DNA from: Tetranychus cinnabarinus
Taxonomy: Eukaryota; Arthropoda; Arachnida; Trombidiformes; Tetranychidae
NCBI GenBank assembly: GCA_022266195.1
Contig: WHVY01000001.1
Span: 13,578,001-13,642,000 of the forward strand
Length of the DNA stretch: 64,000 nt
Direction of reading: 5' to 3'
Part shown: one piece after another, positions 1 through 12,800 of the stretch
How the letters are laid out: each line of letters opens with the position of its first letter
Position numbering within the stretch: the stretch's first letter is position 1
The notes under the pieces: generated by a model
The model's database searches: none
The model's input: only the letters and a program-made list of their open reading frames with translations
What the model was told of the DNA's origin: nothing
Made by a program: the position numbers and the translations under genes

Positions 1-295
1 CAATTCATCCTTACAATAATGGATCATCTCTTGCTAGTCAATTGTATATTTTATCAACTCTGGATAATAATAAATATCGATAGAATCTGCCAGATTCTTA
101 GTTTAATTTTACAATTATCGAGTTGACCGTTTTGTGCCAGTTTTGTACTTCACCCTTTGTAACACCTTTAACACCTCAACCAGTTTAGGATTAACATAAT
201 GTTTACTTGTAATGGTTAATTTGTCTGGTAAATTAACTATCCTTCGATATTCAAATGGTTACATCTTGTAAATAATGCAACAATAGGAGCTAAAA
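1..295. other. Non-coding flank
   Basis: AT-rich sequence upstream of the first gene. I see no coding exon, RNA gene or clear repeat in it; it may hold the 5' UTR and promoter of the gene starting at 296. Confidence 0.5.
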
Positions 296-1054
296 ATGAA
301 TGTAGAGACTGCAACAGATACTAAAATTGATTTGAATGATATCGGAGATGTACAACGACTGATATTGATAATCATGATAGTTTTTATTATAATTATGGCC
401 TTATTGTTTATCATCGCTCTCTATCGATATTACTATCATGTAAATAACCTTACCACTTCTGTACACTTAAAAACTAATGATATGAAAACGTTAAACAAAA
501 TAAATAGACGTCAACCAATACCACCAGTTCCATCATTTCAAAGTGTTGATATTTCCAGAATTTCATCCATGCCAACATCAGGTTTTAATGAGCGAAAGAC
601 TCGGACAAAATCTCGATTTGCTACATTAATGTGTTTATTTGCAAAAGGCCCAGGAAAGGGTAAAAGTAAAAGTAATCTTCCAGTTCCAGTACAATTTTCA
701 AAATTTTCCCTTGGTTCATCGACTGGCTTTAATATTAATTCAGCTCGTATAACGGTAGAACCAGAGTCAGAGTCGATAAGAAATAATCCAACAGAATTGA
801 AAATATCTCGAGTTCCATTGACTGGTCCACCAAAAGCAAAAGTAAAATTCCTGAAAGAAAAGTCTCAGCCTCAAAAGCCTACCAAATCAAAACTCAAACC
901 CAAAGTTACAACTAAATCAGGATTTAATATGCAAAAAGTAAAGACTATTAGCCCAAAAAAAGTTGATCCACCTAAATTAGTTACTAAGAGCAAAAATAGT
1001 CCACAAAAACTTGTCAAACCAAAAGTGGAAGCTAAAAAATCGAAGGCAAAATGA
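296..1054 (+). CDS. Unrecognised single-pass membrane protein with basic tail
   Basis: A 252-codon uninterrupted reading frame starts at an ATG preceded by an A-rich context. Residues about 1-20 are acidic to neutral, about 21-45 form one strong hydrophobic segment (LILIIMIVFIIIMALLFIIA), and the following RYYYHV and the rest of the chain are rich in Lys, Pro and Ser, ending in repeated lysine-proline stretches. The predicted topology is a type III or tail-out protein with a long disordered basic cytoplasmic or nucleic-acid-facing region. I recognise no family. The basic low-complexity tail is unlike chance, and the frame is much longer than its antisense shadow, so I think it is a real gene, but it could have further 5' exons outside the window. 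Confidence 0.6.
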   Translation: MNVETATDTKIDLNDIGDVQRLILIIMIVFIIIMALLFIIALYRYYYHVNNLTTSVHLKTNDMKTLNKINRRQPIPPVPSFQSVDISRISSMPTSGFNERKTRTKSRFATLMCLFAKGPGKGKSKSNLPVPVQFSKFSLGSSTGFNINSARITVEPESESIRNNPTELKISRVPLTGPPKAKVKFLKEKSQPQKPTKSKLKPKVTTKSGFNMQKVKTISPKKVDPPKLVTKSKNSPQKLVKPKVEAKKSKAK

Positions 1055-1302
1055 AAAGCTAAAGCGTTTTGCAAATCTTTGAATTCAATTTTGTTTTTCT
1101 TTGGTTTTATACATAGACATATGCGCCATCTATTGTAAATGAAACATCTTATAATTTTCTTTCTTCACTTTATTTTAAATTTCCCTCTCAGTTTATTAAA
1201 GTAAAGAAACCCGAGGTAAACAAAATTTGTTACTCTAACCATGTGTTAAATTCATTGAGTTTATTTCAATTATTCAAACGTTATTTCTAATTGTGTTACA
1301 AA

Positions 1303-2778
1303 ATGGTTAAGCTTGACGCAGATTTGTTGAAATATTTAGAAAGTGATGATTTTCGAGTTTTGACTGCTGTTGAAATGGGAATGAAGAACCATCAACTGGT
1401 ACCTGGTTCTTTAATCGCTTCTATTGCCAGTTTACGTGGTGGTGGTACCTCTAAAATACTCCATAATTTAACTAGAAATAAACTACTAGTTTATGAAAGG
1501 GGTAAAAAGTATGACGGTTATAGATTGACTTTTCATGGTTATGATTATCTTGCTCTTAATGTTCTCAGCCATCGTAAAATTATTACGCATATTGGAAATC
1601 AAATAGGTAAGCTATCTTTCATTTCTGAATTTTTTGAATGTTTAATACCAGGCACTTGATGATCTTTTTTTTCTTTATCAGGAGTTGGTAAAGAATCTGA
1701 TGTTTATATTGGAGCTAATGATGAAGGAGAAAGATTTGCTATTAAGCTCCATCGTTTAGGTCGAACGTGTTTCCGAAAAGTTCATGATAAACGAGACTAT
1801 CATAAAGGTAAAATTCACAATTGGATTTATATGTCCAGACTCTCTGCGAACAGAGAATTCTCTTTCCTAAAAGCTCTCCATGAAAGAGGTTTTCCAGTGC
1901 CTAAACCTATTGAAATAAATCGTCACTGTATTGTCATGGAGTTGATTGATGGAAAATTATTGAGCCATGTTGCCGATATCGAAGACAAGCCGGCTCTTTA
2001 CGACAATTTGATGAACTTGTTGCTTTCTCTTGCCAATGATTATGGTGTTGTCCATGGTGATTTTAATGAGTTCAACATAATGCTTGAAAATGAAACAGCA
2101 AAACCTATTTTAATCGACTTTCCACAAATGATCAGCACCAATCATAAAATGGCAAGAGAGTATTTTCAAAGAGATGTTGATTGTATTGTTAGTATTTTCA
2201 AAAGAAAATATCACTTTGAAAGTGAAGAGATACCAAACTTCGATAAGGATGTCATCGTTAACGAAAATGATGAAGGAATAATAAACAAATTATCAGCTGA
2301 AGCTAATGAATACGAACCTGTAATCAACGATAGTTATGTGGACATGGATTCTGAGCAACCGAAATATTCTCAAGAAAATTGTGATGACTCGAAAGATAAA
2401 GATATACATCATGATGAGTTAGATATAAATGAAAACAATGGAGAAAGAATAAAAATCATTGACCAAAATAATTCAGTTATATCTGAAAGACAAACTAGTT
2501 ATAGTTTCAGTTCCGATGGAAGCTATGAAGATTCCAAAATGCCAGCTACGGATGGTTCAAAAGCGACTTATTCGGTTGCAGGAAGTACTTTCACGACTGA
2601 AGAAATAAAAGCAAAAGTGAAGAAAGAATTCGCCAATCGTATCAGGCGTGAGGAATTGCGAACAGCATCTAAAAGTATCAAAGGAGAAGATTCTGCCGTT
2701 CGAAGACAAAGACGTGACAATAGTCTAAGAATTAAGGAAGACAAAGCTTTCGGAAATCAAGATTGGTTTGTACAGTAA
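1303..2778 (+). CDS. RIOK2: RIO2 atypical serine kinase
   Basis: Two exons, 1303-1606 and 1682-2778, joined in phase 1 across a 75-nt GT-AG intron (donor AG|GTAAGC, acceptor TTATCAG), give 466 aa. Residues about 1-90 are the RIO2 winged-helix domain. The junction recreates the RIO-specific P-loop GVGKESDVYIGA. AIKLHRLGRT carries the ATP-binding lysine, VHGDFNEFNIML the catalytic Asp and Asn, and LIDFPQM the metal-binding Asp that RIO2 phosphorylates during its cycle. In eukaryotes this kinase/ATPase drives late cytoplasmic maturation of the 40S subunit. The acidic then basic C-terminal tail (about residues 270-466) is poorly conserved and the whole is shorter than the human protein (about 550 aa). 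The start at 1303 is chosen over upstream non-ATG codons because MVKLDADLL matches the family N-terminus. A poly(A) signal AATAAA lies at 2786-2791, a few bases after the stop. Confidence 0.95.
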
Positions 2779-2791
2779 ATTGTGCAATAAA

Positions 2792-3293
2792 TTAAAAACA
2801 TTGATATTTTCAAGTAAAATTTTATGTTTTGAGATTTCATTATTAACGACTTTTAAGCAATTAACGAAAGTAATATCGTTAAAGGTTGTCATTATGATTA
2901 TCCTTTAAACGATGGTATTTTTGTTTCCTAACTTAATCTCCTGTTTAAATATACCTTGGAATAATGAACAAAATTAAGGTTTTGAATGTTATGAATTTTT
3001 TATTGAACCCAATTGCGATAACTTTTGAAAATCGATGTCCATCTAAAGATTGTCGATTGTGTAATTCACAGTGAATTTATCTGAATGATAATAAAAATAT
3101 TGTAACGATGAAAATGTGAAGATTTTCATTTGACATTTTGTTTTAAATTCTTAATCATCACAGATAATTGTAATTTATTTTAGTTGAGTTCAAAGAGTAA
3201 ATTGTTAAATTTTTGAATTTAGTTAACAACTTGGCCAATTGGAGGAACTACTTGTCTGAGACAAGTTGTCTCACCTGGATTTTTGGGGATCTA
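2792..3293. other. Intergenic
   Basis: AT-rich spacer after the RIOK2 poly(A) signal. No coding exon, RNA gene or clear repeat is visible up to the MITE that starts at 3294. Confidence 0.5.
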
Positions 3294-3680
3294 CAGGGTA
3301 GCAAGCAAAGTTTCTTCAGGTAGGATCAAAGAGTAAAGGAGAAGAGGTTTCTCTCAATGCAATTTTGTGAAGCTTACAAAGTAGCTCTGGCGAGGGCGCT
3401 TTAAAGGTATTTTTAATAGCTTAGATAAAAAAATTAGATTAAAATTAAATTGAAAGAGATTGAAAAAGTGACTGATTTGAGCGCCTCTCGTTGAGCACCG
3501 CTAACTAAACTTCTCATTGAATCCAATGGAGAGCTATCTCTTCTTCTTTACTCTTTGGGTAGGATCAATCACCTTTAGAGGCGCAGTAAGCAGTTTTCAA
3601 TATAAAATCTGCTTTTTGGTTACATTTTGTTAGCGCATCTTAGATCCTACCTTTACATCAGCAAGTTTATCACTACCCTG
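3294..3680. mobile_element. Non-autonomous TA-flanked MITE, TIR CAGGGTAG
   Basis: Begins CAGGGTAG and ends CTACCCTG, with TA on both sides (3292-3293 and 3681-3682), the target-site duplication of Tc1/mariner-type elements. The inverted similarity continues inward: CAAGCAAAGTTTCTTC then GGTAGGATC on the left is matched by the reverse complement of GATCCTACC...GCAAGTTTATCA on the right. The 387-bp body is GC-richer than its surroundings and has no transposase reading frame. It lies between RIOK2 and the first exon of starry night. Confidence 0.65.
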
Positions 3681-3812
3681 TATAGAGAGAGTGAGGAACA
3701 AAGAAAGAATCATTTCTACCTTACAGGTTTAGATGGAAGTAAATAGTGAATAGCTATGTTTAAAGGCAATACTTGATTAGTTTTTATTAATTTTTAATGA
3801 TTTCATTTCAAA

Positions 3813-6800
3813 ATGAAAATGAAATTCAAGTTAATCTTAATTTATTTATTTTCTGTGTTTAACCATGGATTTTACAATTGTGATCAAAGGATATCATCAG
3901 ATGAAACAGGTAAGATTATTCTATTTTTTTACATGATAACAGTGTATTTAAAGAGACAGCGGTAAGATCACAGGTTAGGTAACCAAAGAGATGTCAAATA
4001 TTGGAAAGCAGAAAATTCTAACCAGTGTCTTTGCTCAGATTTTCATCATTTGAAATAATAATCAAGTGAGTTTGAATGATGCAAATTTAGGTAGATAGCC
4101 AACTCATATAGCTAATTAAGTCAGATAAAGTTTAATAAACCTCTTTTGCCCGCTTCTTGTTGAGGTCAAGATACAAGTTAACAATACCAGCAGATGGGTC
4201 AAGATTGGATATCTATTACATGAATTAGCCAGTTTTATCCATGACTATATCCTCCTCCATCACAAGTTTGATTTGTCTTCAACTTTAGTTTTTCAAAATA
4301 CCGGTAAAATGCATTGTTTGGCTCTATCCGGTGTTAACGCACACTGTTGAGTTGAAGCTTTTATAAATTTATTTTGTGATATGAAGATTTTAGCAAACCT
4401 GTTAATTCATTTTAAGCATTTTTTATTGAAATTGTGAACTAATCATTATAGCTATTGTTAATTATTATTGTGAAAAAATGAGATTGTTTATTGCTTTGAA
4501 TCCTGGTTCTTCAACCATCGTGATCACCAAAATGTGACTATAGATCGTAATTTTTGTGTTTTCCCTTTTTGTTTTTGTGATTACTTGTGCTTTGCCTGCT
4601 GGATCAAAAGACTACGAGATCTCAAGATTACGTCGAGATGCACCTAATCAACCACCTTACTTTGACAAATCTTTATATGTGGTCAATATACCTGAAGAGA
4701 AAGAGAAAGGAACTGTGGTGACTAAATTGATAGCCAATGATCCTGAAAAGGGTGAAATATTTTATTCCATGTCTGCTGTGTTAGATGCTCGGAGTCAAAG
4801 TGTTTTCAGTATTGACAGCCTTTCAGGTGTTGTAACGACCACCTCACGTTTGGATAGGGAATCCATGGATCTTCATTATTTAAGAATAATAGCTGTTGAT
4901 TCAGGAATACCTCCTAAAACTGGAACAACAACTTTACAAATTAATGTAAACGATGAGAATGATCATCAGCCTGTTTTCGAGAGAGCTTCATATGAAGCAA
5001 GTGTTAAAGAATCATTACCTGTTGGCTCAACAATCCTCAATGTTCGAGCAACTGACTCAGATGCTGATATAAACGCTGAAATTGAATACAGTTTACTTAA
5101 TCCAACTGGTCCCAATGAAGCATTTAAAATTGATAGTAAAACCGGTGTTATAACAACACGAGCAACTCTCGACCGGGAAACCGTAAATAATTATGTATTG
5201 ACTATTCAAGCTTCTGATTGCGCTGCACCGGTCCATCGTAAGCACGCAGAAACAACTGTTAAAATCACGATTCTTGATGAAAATGATAATTACCCTCAAT
5301 TTTCAAATCGTTCATACACTGCCGTGGTTAGAGAAGATGTCGATTGGACTTCACATCCAGTTATAGTTACAATTTCTGCTACTGATGCAGACGAGGATGC
5401 CAATGCAGCAATCAGATATTCAATTATTGGCGGTAATACTCAAGGACATTTCCAGATTGACTCTTTGACTGGTGAAATTTCAGTTATTTCACCTTTAGAC
5501 TATGAAACAACACGCAACTACAGGTTAATATTGAGAGCTCAAGATGCTGGTTCCCCACCTCGTTCAAATACAACAAAATTGTTGATTAACGTTGAGGATG
5601 TTAATGACAATGAGCCTAAATTTTACAACAGCCTTTTCCAAGAATCAGTAATTGAAAATACACCTCCAGGAACCAATGTGCTTCGTATACAGGCTTACGA
5701 TGATGATGATGGAGATAATGCTCGACTTACCTATTACATCAAAGGAGCATTGTCCATCAATGGACAAAGTGAAACAATTGTTGGAACCTTGCCCAATGAA
5801 ATGCCTTTAACAATAAACAATGAGACTGGATGGATCATGACTACCCGCCAATTAGATTGGGAGGAGGGTAATTTGTATGAGTTTTCAGTTATTGCCAGAG
5901 ATAATGGTTATCCACCAAAATCATCATCAGCCAATGTTATTATTCGCATTCAAGATGTTAATGACAATGATCCTGTTTTTGAACCCAAAACTTATGATGC
6001 CACAATCTCTGAAGTAGATCCAATAGGAACTCCAGTAATCACTGTAACAGCAACTGATCGTGATGAAAATTCGCGGTTAAATTTTCAAATAACCAATGGC
6101 AATAACAAGGGAAAATTTTCTATTTATAGTCAGAAAAATCAGGGACAAATCACCATTGCTCAACCATTGGATTACAAGACTGAACGTCGATATGTTTTAA
6201 CTGTAACAGTCTCCGATAATGGAGGGCGAAGTGATATGGCCATGGTTTACGTCAATGTTTCCGATGCCAACACTCATCGTCCAGTGTTTGAAAAAACTCC
6301 ATATTCTGTAAATATCCCTGAAGATGCTCCTATTGGGACAACTGTGTTGATTGTTGAAGCCAGTGATGCTGATATTGGCGAGAATGCTCGTATAACTTTT
6401 TCAATTGATGAAAATAGTGAGTTCAAAATTGATCCTATGACTGGGTCCATTGTTACAAACAAACAATTGGACCGTGAACGAGTGGCCGGCTATACGCTTG
6501 TTGTTACTGCAACTGACAATGGTTCACCTCCTTTGGCTGATACAACAAATGTTGAAATTGAAGTTATGGACGTCAATGATAATGCTCCTAAATTTAAACA
6601 AGACTCTTATCAAGCATCAATCTCTGAAGATTGTCTCATTGGAACCAGAGTTACTCAGGTTCAAGCAACTGATGATGATTATGGTCTCAATGGACAAATT
6701 AGGTATACGTTTAATGGTGGAAATGATGGTGATGGTGCGTTTATTATAGACTCTGCTTCAGGTATCATCCGAACCAACAAAGCACTTGACCGAGAATCGA

Positions 6801-9800
6801 CAGCTAAATATGAGCTTATTGCTATTGCTCTTGACAATGGTATTCCAAGTCAATCATCAACTATTCCCATTCATGTGACTGTTGAAGATGTCAATGATAA
6901 CCCGCCTCGATTTGAGACGGATATTTTACGATTTTATGTTCCTGAAAACTCACCAATTGGTTGGGTTGTTGGTGAATTAAAAGCTATTGATCCGGATGAA
7001 AGAGGAAACTCCAAGATTGAATATTCAATTGTTGGTGGCCCAGATGCTAAAGCATTTTCTCTGGTCACTCGAAACAATGACATAGCCGAGTTGGTGACTC
7101 GAGTTGATATGGATTACGAGTCGCCCAAAAAAGTTTACAATCTAATTGTTCGTGCATCATCAGTTCCTTTACGAAATGATGTTGATGTGCAAGTTTATGT
7201 AACTGATGTTAACGATAATGCTCCAATACTCAAAGATTTCTCAATCATTTTCAACAATTACAAAAATCATTTCCCGCTAGAGCCCATTGGACGTGTCCCA
7301 ATGTATGAAGCTGATGCTTCTGATGTTATGCATTTTAAATTTCTGTCTGGAAACAAAGCTGGCCTTTTGATACTTAATTCAACAACCGGCGAGATTCGCT
7401 TAAGTGCCAGTTTAAACACAAATGTTCCAACTCGTGCCCGTTTTGAAATAAGTGTTTCTGATGGACTTAATGAAGCATCTGCGCTTTGCCAATTAACCGT
7501 CAACCTGGTCACCGAGTCAATGCTTTTCAACAGTGTAACCATAAGATTGAATAACGTAAAGCCAGTAACCTTTCTCTCTTCATTATATGACCGATTTCTC
7601 GACGGACTGTCAGCCATTGTGCCTGCCCCAAAGGAAAATATAGTCATCTTTAGTTTACAGGTAAGAAAAAAAACCAAAAGAAATGAAGAGAAAAACGAAA
7701 AGAAAAAGAAAAAGAAAAATAAGAGAAGACAGAAACAAGAAGCTGAAAAAGCTACCTAAACAGACTTTCTTTTCTATGGTCTCGATCATTATCAACCCTC
7801 CGAAGCAATCTTAGTGTGCAAAGACCTCTAATGATGAGAGTCAAGTTCCTGCCTCTTACAAGGCCAAAGTGGGGATAAAAAACGTTGTACCTTAAAGCAT
7901 TGAAAAAAAACTAATTCCCATGCTTTTCTTTCCCTATAAATTGCCTCTCTTTCCTTACCTTTCCGATTTACTTTTTTTTATATCTTAACATAGGAGGAGA
8001 AAATTACTAAGGGTCAAGTGCTAAGTATAAGTTTCTCAGCCCGAATACCCGATTCAAGTGACCTGGACGCTTTTTATCCGTCTCAATATCTACAAGAAAG
8101 AATCTATCTTAACCGTCCTTTCTTAACAATGATAACTGGATTAGAAGTAAGTTTAACTTGTTTCATTTCAACTTTCATCATGATTCTAATAAAAAAAATG
8201 GTTATCATCATTATCCACATCTGAACTTTTGAAATTTAAAATTATAAAAAGCACATTAGCATCAAAGAAATTTGGATTCTTGTTTTAAGGTGCACCATTC
8301 AACTCATTAGATTTGCAAGATTCAAGAAAACCAACCGAGTTAACTAATTAAATCAATTGTTTCTATAATTTAAAACAACAACTGAACAAAAAAACGTTTT
8401 CACAAGCATAATGCATGTTGTATCTGATAAATGTAAGAAAAAAAACTGAACTGAGAAAGAAGCTTAGAAATGATGGATTCAAAGTGAACCGTTGAATGTG
8501 CTTGTAAATTGATTTCTTACCTTTCACTTGAATGATATGTGAAATTTAAGGTGTCGGTTGAAGCGATTTAAAAGTAGTTTGTCTATAAATGAAAAGATTG
8601 ATGTTTTCACCTTACCTTTATCAAACAAGCTTAAAAATTTTGCAAACAACTTTCTGTTTTCCAGTCGCTCCAACATTTATCCTGCTAAGAAAAGGCCAAA
8701 ATTAATGGATGATGATTACCTGTTCTCTTGCTTTCTTCTCTTTCTTTTTTTCCCTCTTTTGACCTTACTTTCACAAACCTGATTGTAAGGTAGAGTAATC
8801 TCAAGATAATATTAAGATGCAATAAAGATGAAGAGGGAAGAAAAGAGAGAGAAAATGAAAGAAAGATTATGGGTACAGAGTAATAATCAACCTTTTTACG
8901 TTATTTTCAAAAATGGTTGGACTTGTCTTCATTTACATTGATTACCTTTCAACTCTCTTGGACATTTGCTAATATGAAATTGATATCTTTTTTTCCAGGT
9001 TTTGCCTTTCGATGATAACCTCTGTGTACGTGAACCTTGTCCCAATTTTGAACAATGCCTGTCAGTTCTTAAATTTGGAAATGCGTCAGACTTTATTAGC
9101 TCTGAAACAACCCTCTTCCGACCCATTAACCCGGTGAATACATTTGCTTGTCGGTGTCCATATGGCTTTACAGGTATTGTTTGGTTCACTCAACTATGAA
9201 AATATATGAACAAAACTAGAAACAATTGAGATCCGTTAAATTTAAAAGCATTAATTTCATTAAATCTTCATCTGTGCTGGCAAACTTGAAAATAATTTAA
9301 AATTGCAGTTTAAGCTCTTGATCTAAGTTTAATCAGCATCAGAATCAGAGTTTGAACTGTTCATTAATCCTTGAGTAATTTGGTCAATTCACGTTATGAC
9401 GTCTTTCCAGCTATCAATCAGATCAGAATTGATTTTCCCTTCTTACAATATTAATCAAATTTTGATTATTTTTTCCTCTGTCTTTAACAATTTTCATTTC
9501 AAGTTTAAAATTCAATATAACCATGAAAATGGTCATATATTTTCATAGATTTTTAAATTTCACTTGAATTGTCTGGTACTTTACTGTATCTTTTAGTTCA
9601 ATTGTATGATTAAGGTTTACTAAATTAATTTTCTTCTATTTTAGGAATGTATCATAAATATGAATGCGATACAGAGATTAATCTATGCTTTTCAAATCCA
9701 TGTCTTAATGGGGGAACCTGTATAAGGCGAGAATCTGGCTATTCCTGTTCTTGCCCATCCAATTTTATCGGTCGTAATTGTGAACTCAACTTGCAAACCG

Positions 9801-12800
9801 ATCATTGCTCTGACGGAGTTTGCAAAAGTGGCTCAGATTGTGTAAATATTCGTGACCAACTCTCGGATGCTTCTGGATTACCTGTATTCAAAGGTTTTCA
9901 TTGTGCAAATTGTACTCATTCAGAATGGAGTTCACCAACCTGTGAATTACACTCTCGGTCATTTACCAAAGGATCTTATTTAACATTCCCTCCAATCAAG
10001 CAACGTAATCGTTTCAACATTAAGCTTAAATTTGCAACCCGTCGAGATAATGTACTTTTATTTTATAACGGACGATATAATGAGGAACATGACTTCATAG
10101 CTTTGGAAATAGTGAATTCAACTATTGTCTTTTCATTTTCATTTGGTTCATCAGCTCGTCATCAAGTTAGTTTAGCTGCTTTACCTGGATACTTATCCAA
10201 TGGTCTTTGGCATCTGGTTGAGGTCAATTATTTCAATCGAACGGCAACTCTAAGTTTACACAACTGTGATAGAGGCAACATGATTGGTTTACCTAAAGAA
10301 ATTATGGATTATAATTTTGCTTGTACCAATTCAAGTACTTTTCAGCCTGAAGAAAGGTGCTTTGATCGAATGCAAACTTGCTTTAGATATTTTGATCTCA
10401 TCGGTCCACTCCAAATTGGCGGACTGCCTCCATTGCCAACTACATTTCCCACCACAACTGATTCATTTGTTGGTTGTATTTCCCATCTAACCATTAATCA
10501 TGAACTAATTGATCTCAACTCATACGTTGCCAACAATTTAACCACCCCTGGATGTTTAGACAAACGTGACTTTTGTCAATCTCATCCTTGCATGAATGGA
10601 GGAACCTGTATAGAAAGTTGGGGATCTTATATGTGCCGTTGTAAAGATGGTTATCTTGGTAAAGATTGTAGTCTTGAAAATGAAGTTGTCAAACATTTCA
10701 ATGGCGATGGATACTTAATATTTGCTCCCCGCCTCCGACCCATCAGTATACCCTGGTTGGTTCGGTTATCATTCAAAACTTTGAAAAGTAAAGGTACAAT
10801 TTTGCGAATCCAATTGAGTCAGAAGACTTATGTCATTATTGACATTGAAGACGGCATATTGAGATATACTTTCGATAAGGAAACTGTCGTTGTAGCTCCA
10901 TTTAGAGTTAATGATGGTGAATGGCATTATTTGGAAGCTAATTGGATGGCCAATGGAATCTGGTTAAATCTTGATTATGGCCAATATGAAGCGAATCAAG
11001 ATTTTAGTGGTGACATTCGTGGTCTTTTCATTTCCAAAGTTTCAGTTGGTGGTATTGAACCTGGTGAAGATGAGACAACTGCACCAACAGCTTCGATCCC
11101 ATCATCAGCCAACATTGATCTAATAGGATTTAGTGGATGTATTCAAGGTGTTGATGTAGGCAACGCACGAGATGCTTGGTTACGACCTTTGAGTGAAATA
11201 AATGTCGCTGAAGGCTGTCATTATCATGACCCTTGTTCATCTAATCCTTGCCCTCATCAAGCTCAATGTATTAACAAAGGACTCGGAAATTATGTTTGCA
11301 AATGTAATCCCAGTTATATTGGAACTGACTGTATTCTTGTTTGTGAACTCAATCCTTGTTCACCTGGTTCACGGTGTATTCCTTGGAACAATGAACAAGG
11401 TTATCGTTGTGAGTGTGATGAATTTCATACTGGACCCAATTGTGATGTACCCATTGAAAACCGATGTCCATCTAATTGGTGGGGTTATCCAATTTGTGGT
11501 CCATGTAATTGTGATTCAAACAAAGGTTACGATGGTCACTGTAACCAAACAACCGGTGAATGCATGTGTCAAGAAGCTCACTACCAACCATCAGGAAGTG
11601 ATTCATGTTTTGCTTGCGATTGTTACTCGCGTGGTTCGTTAAGTAATCAGTGTGATCCAATTACTGGTCAATGTCAATGTCGTCTTGGTGTCATTGGTCG
11701 TCGATGTGATACATGTGCAAGCTCTCTTTATGAAGTAACCACAAAAGGATGTGAAGTTATATATGATGGCTGCCCAAGATCCTATGCCGAGGGTATCTGG
11801 TGGGAACGGGGTTTGTTCAAAACTGAGGTCATTCAAAATTGTCCAACAGGTTCTTTTGGGAAAGCTAAACGTTATTGCGATGAAACAACTGGGTGGGCTG
11901 TACCTGATCTATTTGAATGTACATCCAATTCATTCATTGAACTAGCTGATCAACTAGTTTTATTAGAGAAAGAAAAGTTTCCTTTGACAACTTATCTTGC
12001 CATCAAATTTTCACATGATTTAAAAGTTGCAATTAACTCAACCAAAGAGTTGTATGGAAGTGATGTTCTCATCTCTTATGGCATACTTAATCATCTGTTG
12101 CAATATGAACTTAACCAGAAAGGTCTCAATTTAACTCACAAACAAGATAGATATTATCTTTCCAATTTAATTTATGCTTCAAGTAAAATATTTGATATTG
12201 ATTATCAAAAGTATTGGTCTAAAATGACTTACAACACTGAAACAAATGAAGGCAATGGACCAGAAGTGTTACTCACCCTTTTCTCGGAATACAGTAAAAT
12301 ACTCATTGAAAATATGGAAGATACTTACACTGAACCATTTGAAATTGCTTTTCCAAACATGGTTTTTGGCTTGGATACCATTGGTTATGATGAACTTTGG
12401 GAAGTCACATCCATTAAATCGCCCATTAATCACTTTTCTTCTAACTACTCGAACAATGTTCAAAAGCTGTCAACCTCACCATACCTTGACCATAATGTTC
12501 CTTCATCTATTGGCCCTGTCATTTCTTTACCTAAATACAACAATTATCCAATGAGAAAGCAAAATTCTGATGAAATAACTCGTCTAATTCCGTCTCTTAA
12601 AACATTGCGTTTGAAAGAACCAGATAATTTGACTTCATTTGAAAAATCTACACCAATTAACGGCTATTCCAGTGCAGGATCCCGAGAAAGTTATCCAAGA
12701 GCCATTTACTCGTATGCAATTTATCACACCTTGGGTCAACATTTGCAGGATTCTTACGATAGCTCAGTAAAACATCGATTCGGTGTCCCAGTCAAACTTA

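Noticed and set aside
6450..6749. Alternative-frame and antisense frames inside starry night exons (also 7267-7677, 11202-11642, 12246-12554)
   Set aside because: Shadows of the main coding frame; no independent signal.
7661..7759. Lysine-rich extension of the cadherin frame past 7660
   Set aside because: A consensus donor (ACAG|GTAAGA) precedes it, and the next exon continues the family sequence (LSISFSARIPD) in phase.
8558..8782. 74-codon frame in a starry night intron
   Set aside because: No domain and no fit to neighbouring exon phases.
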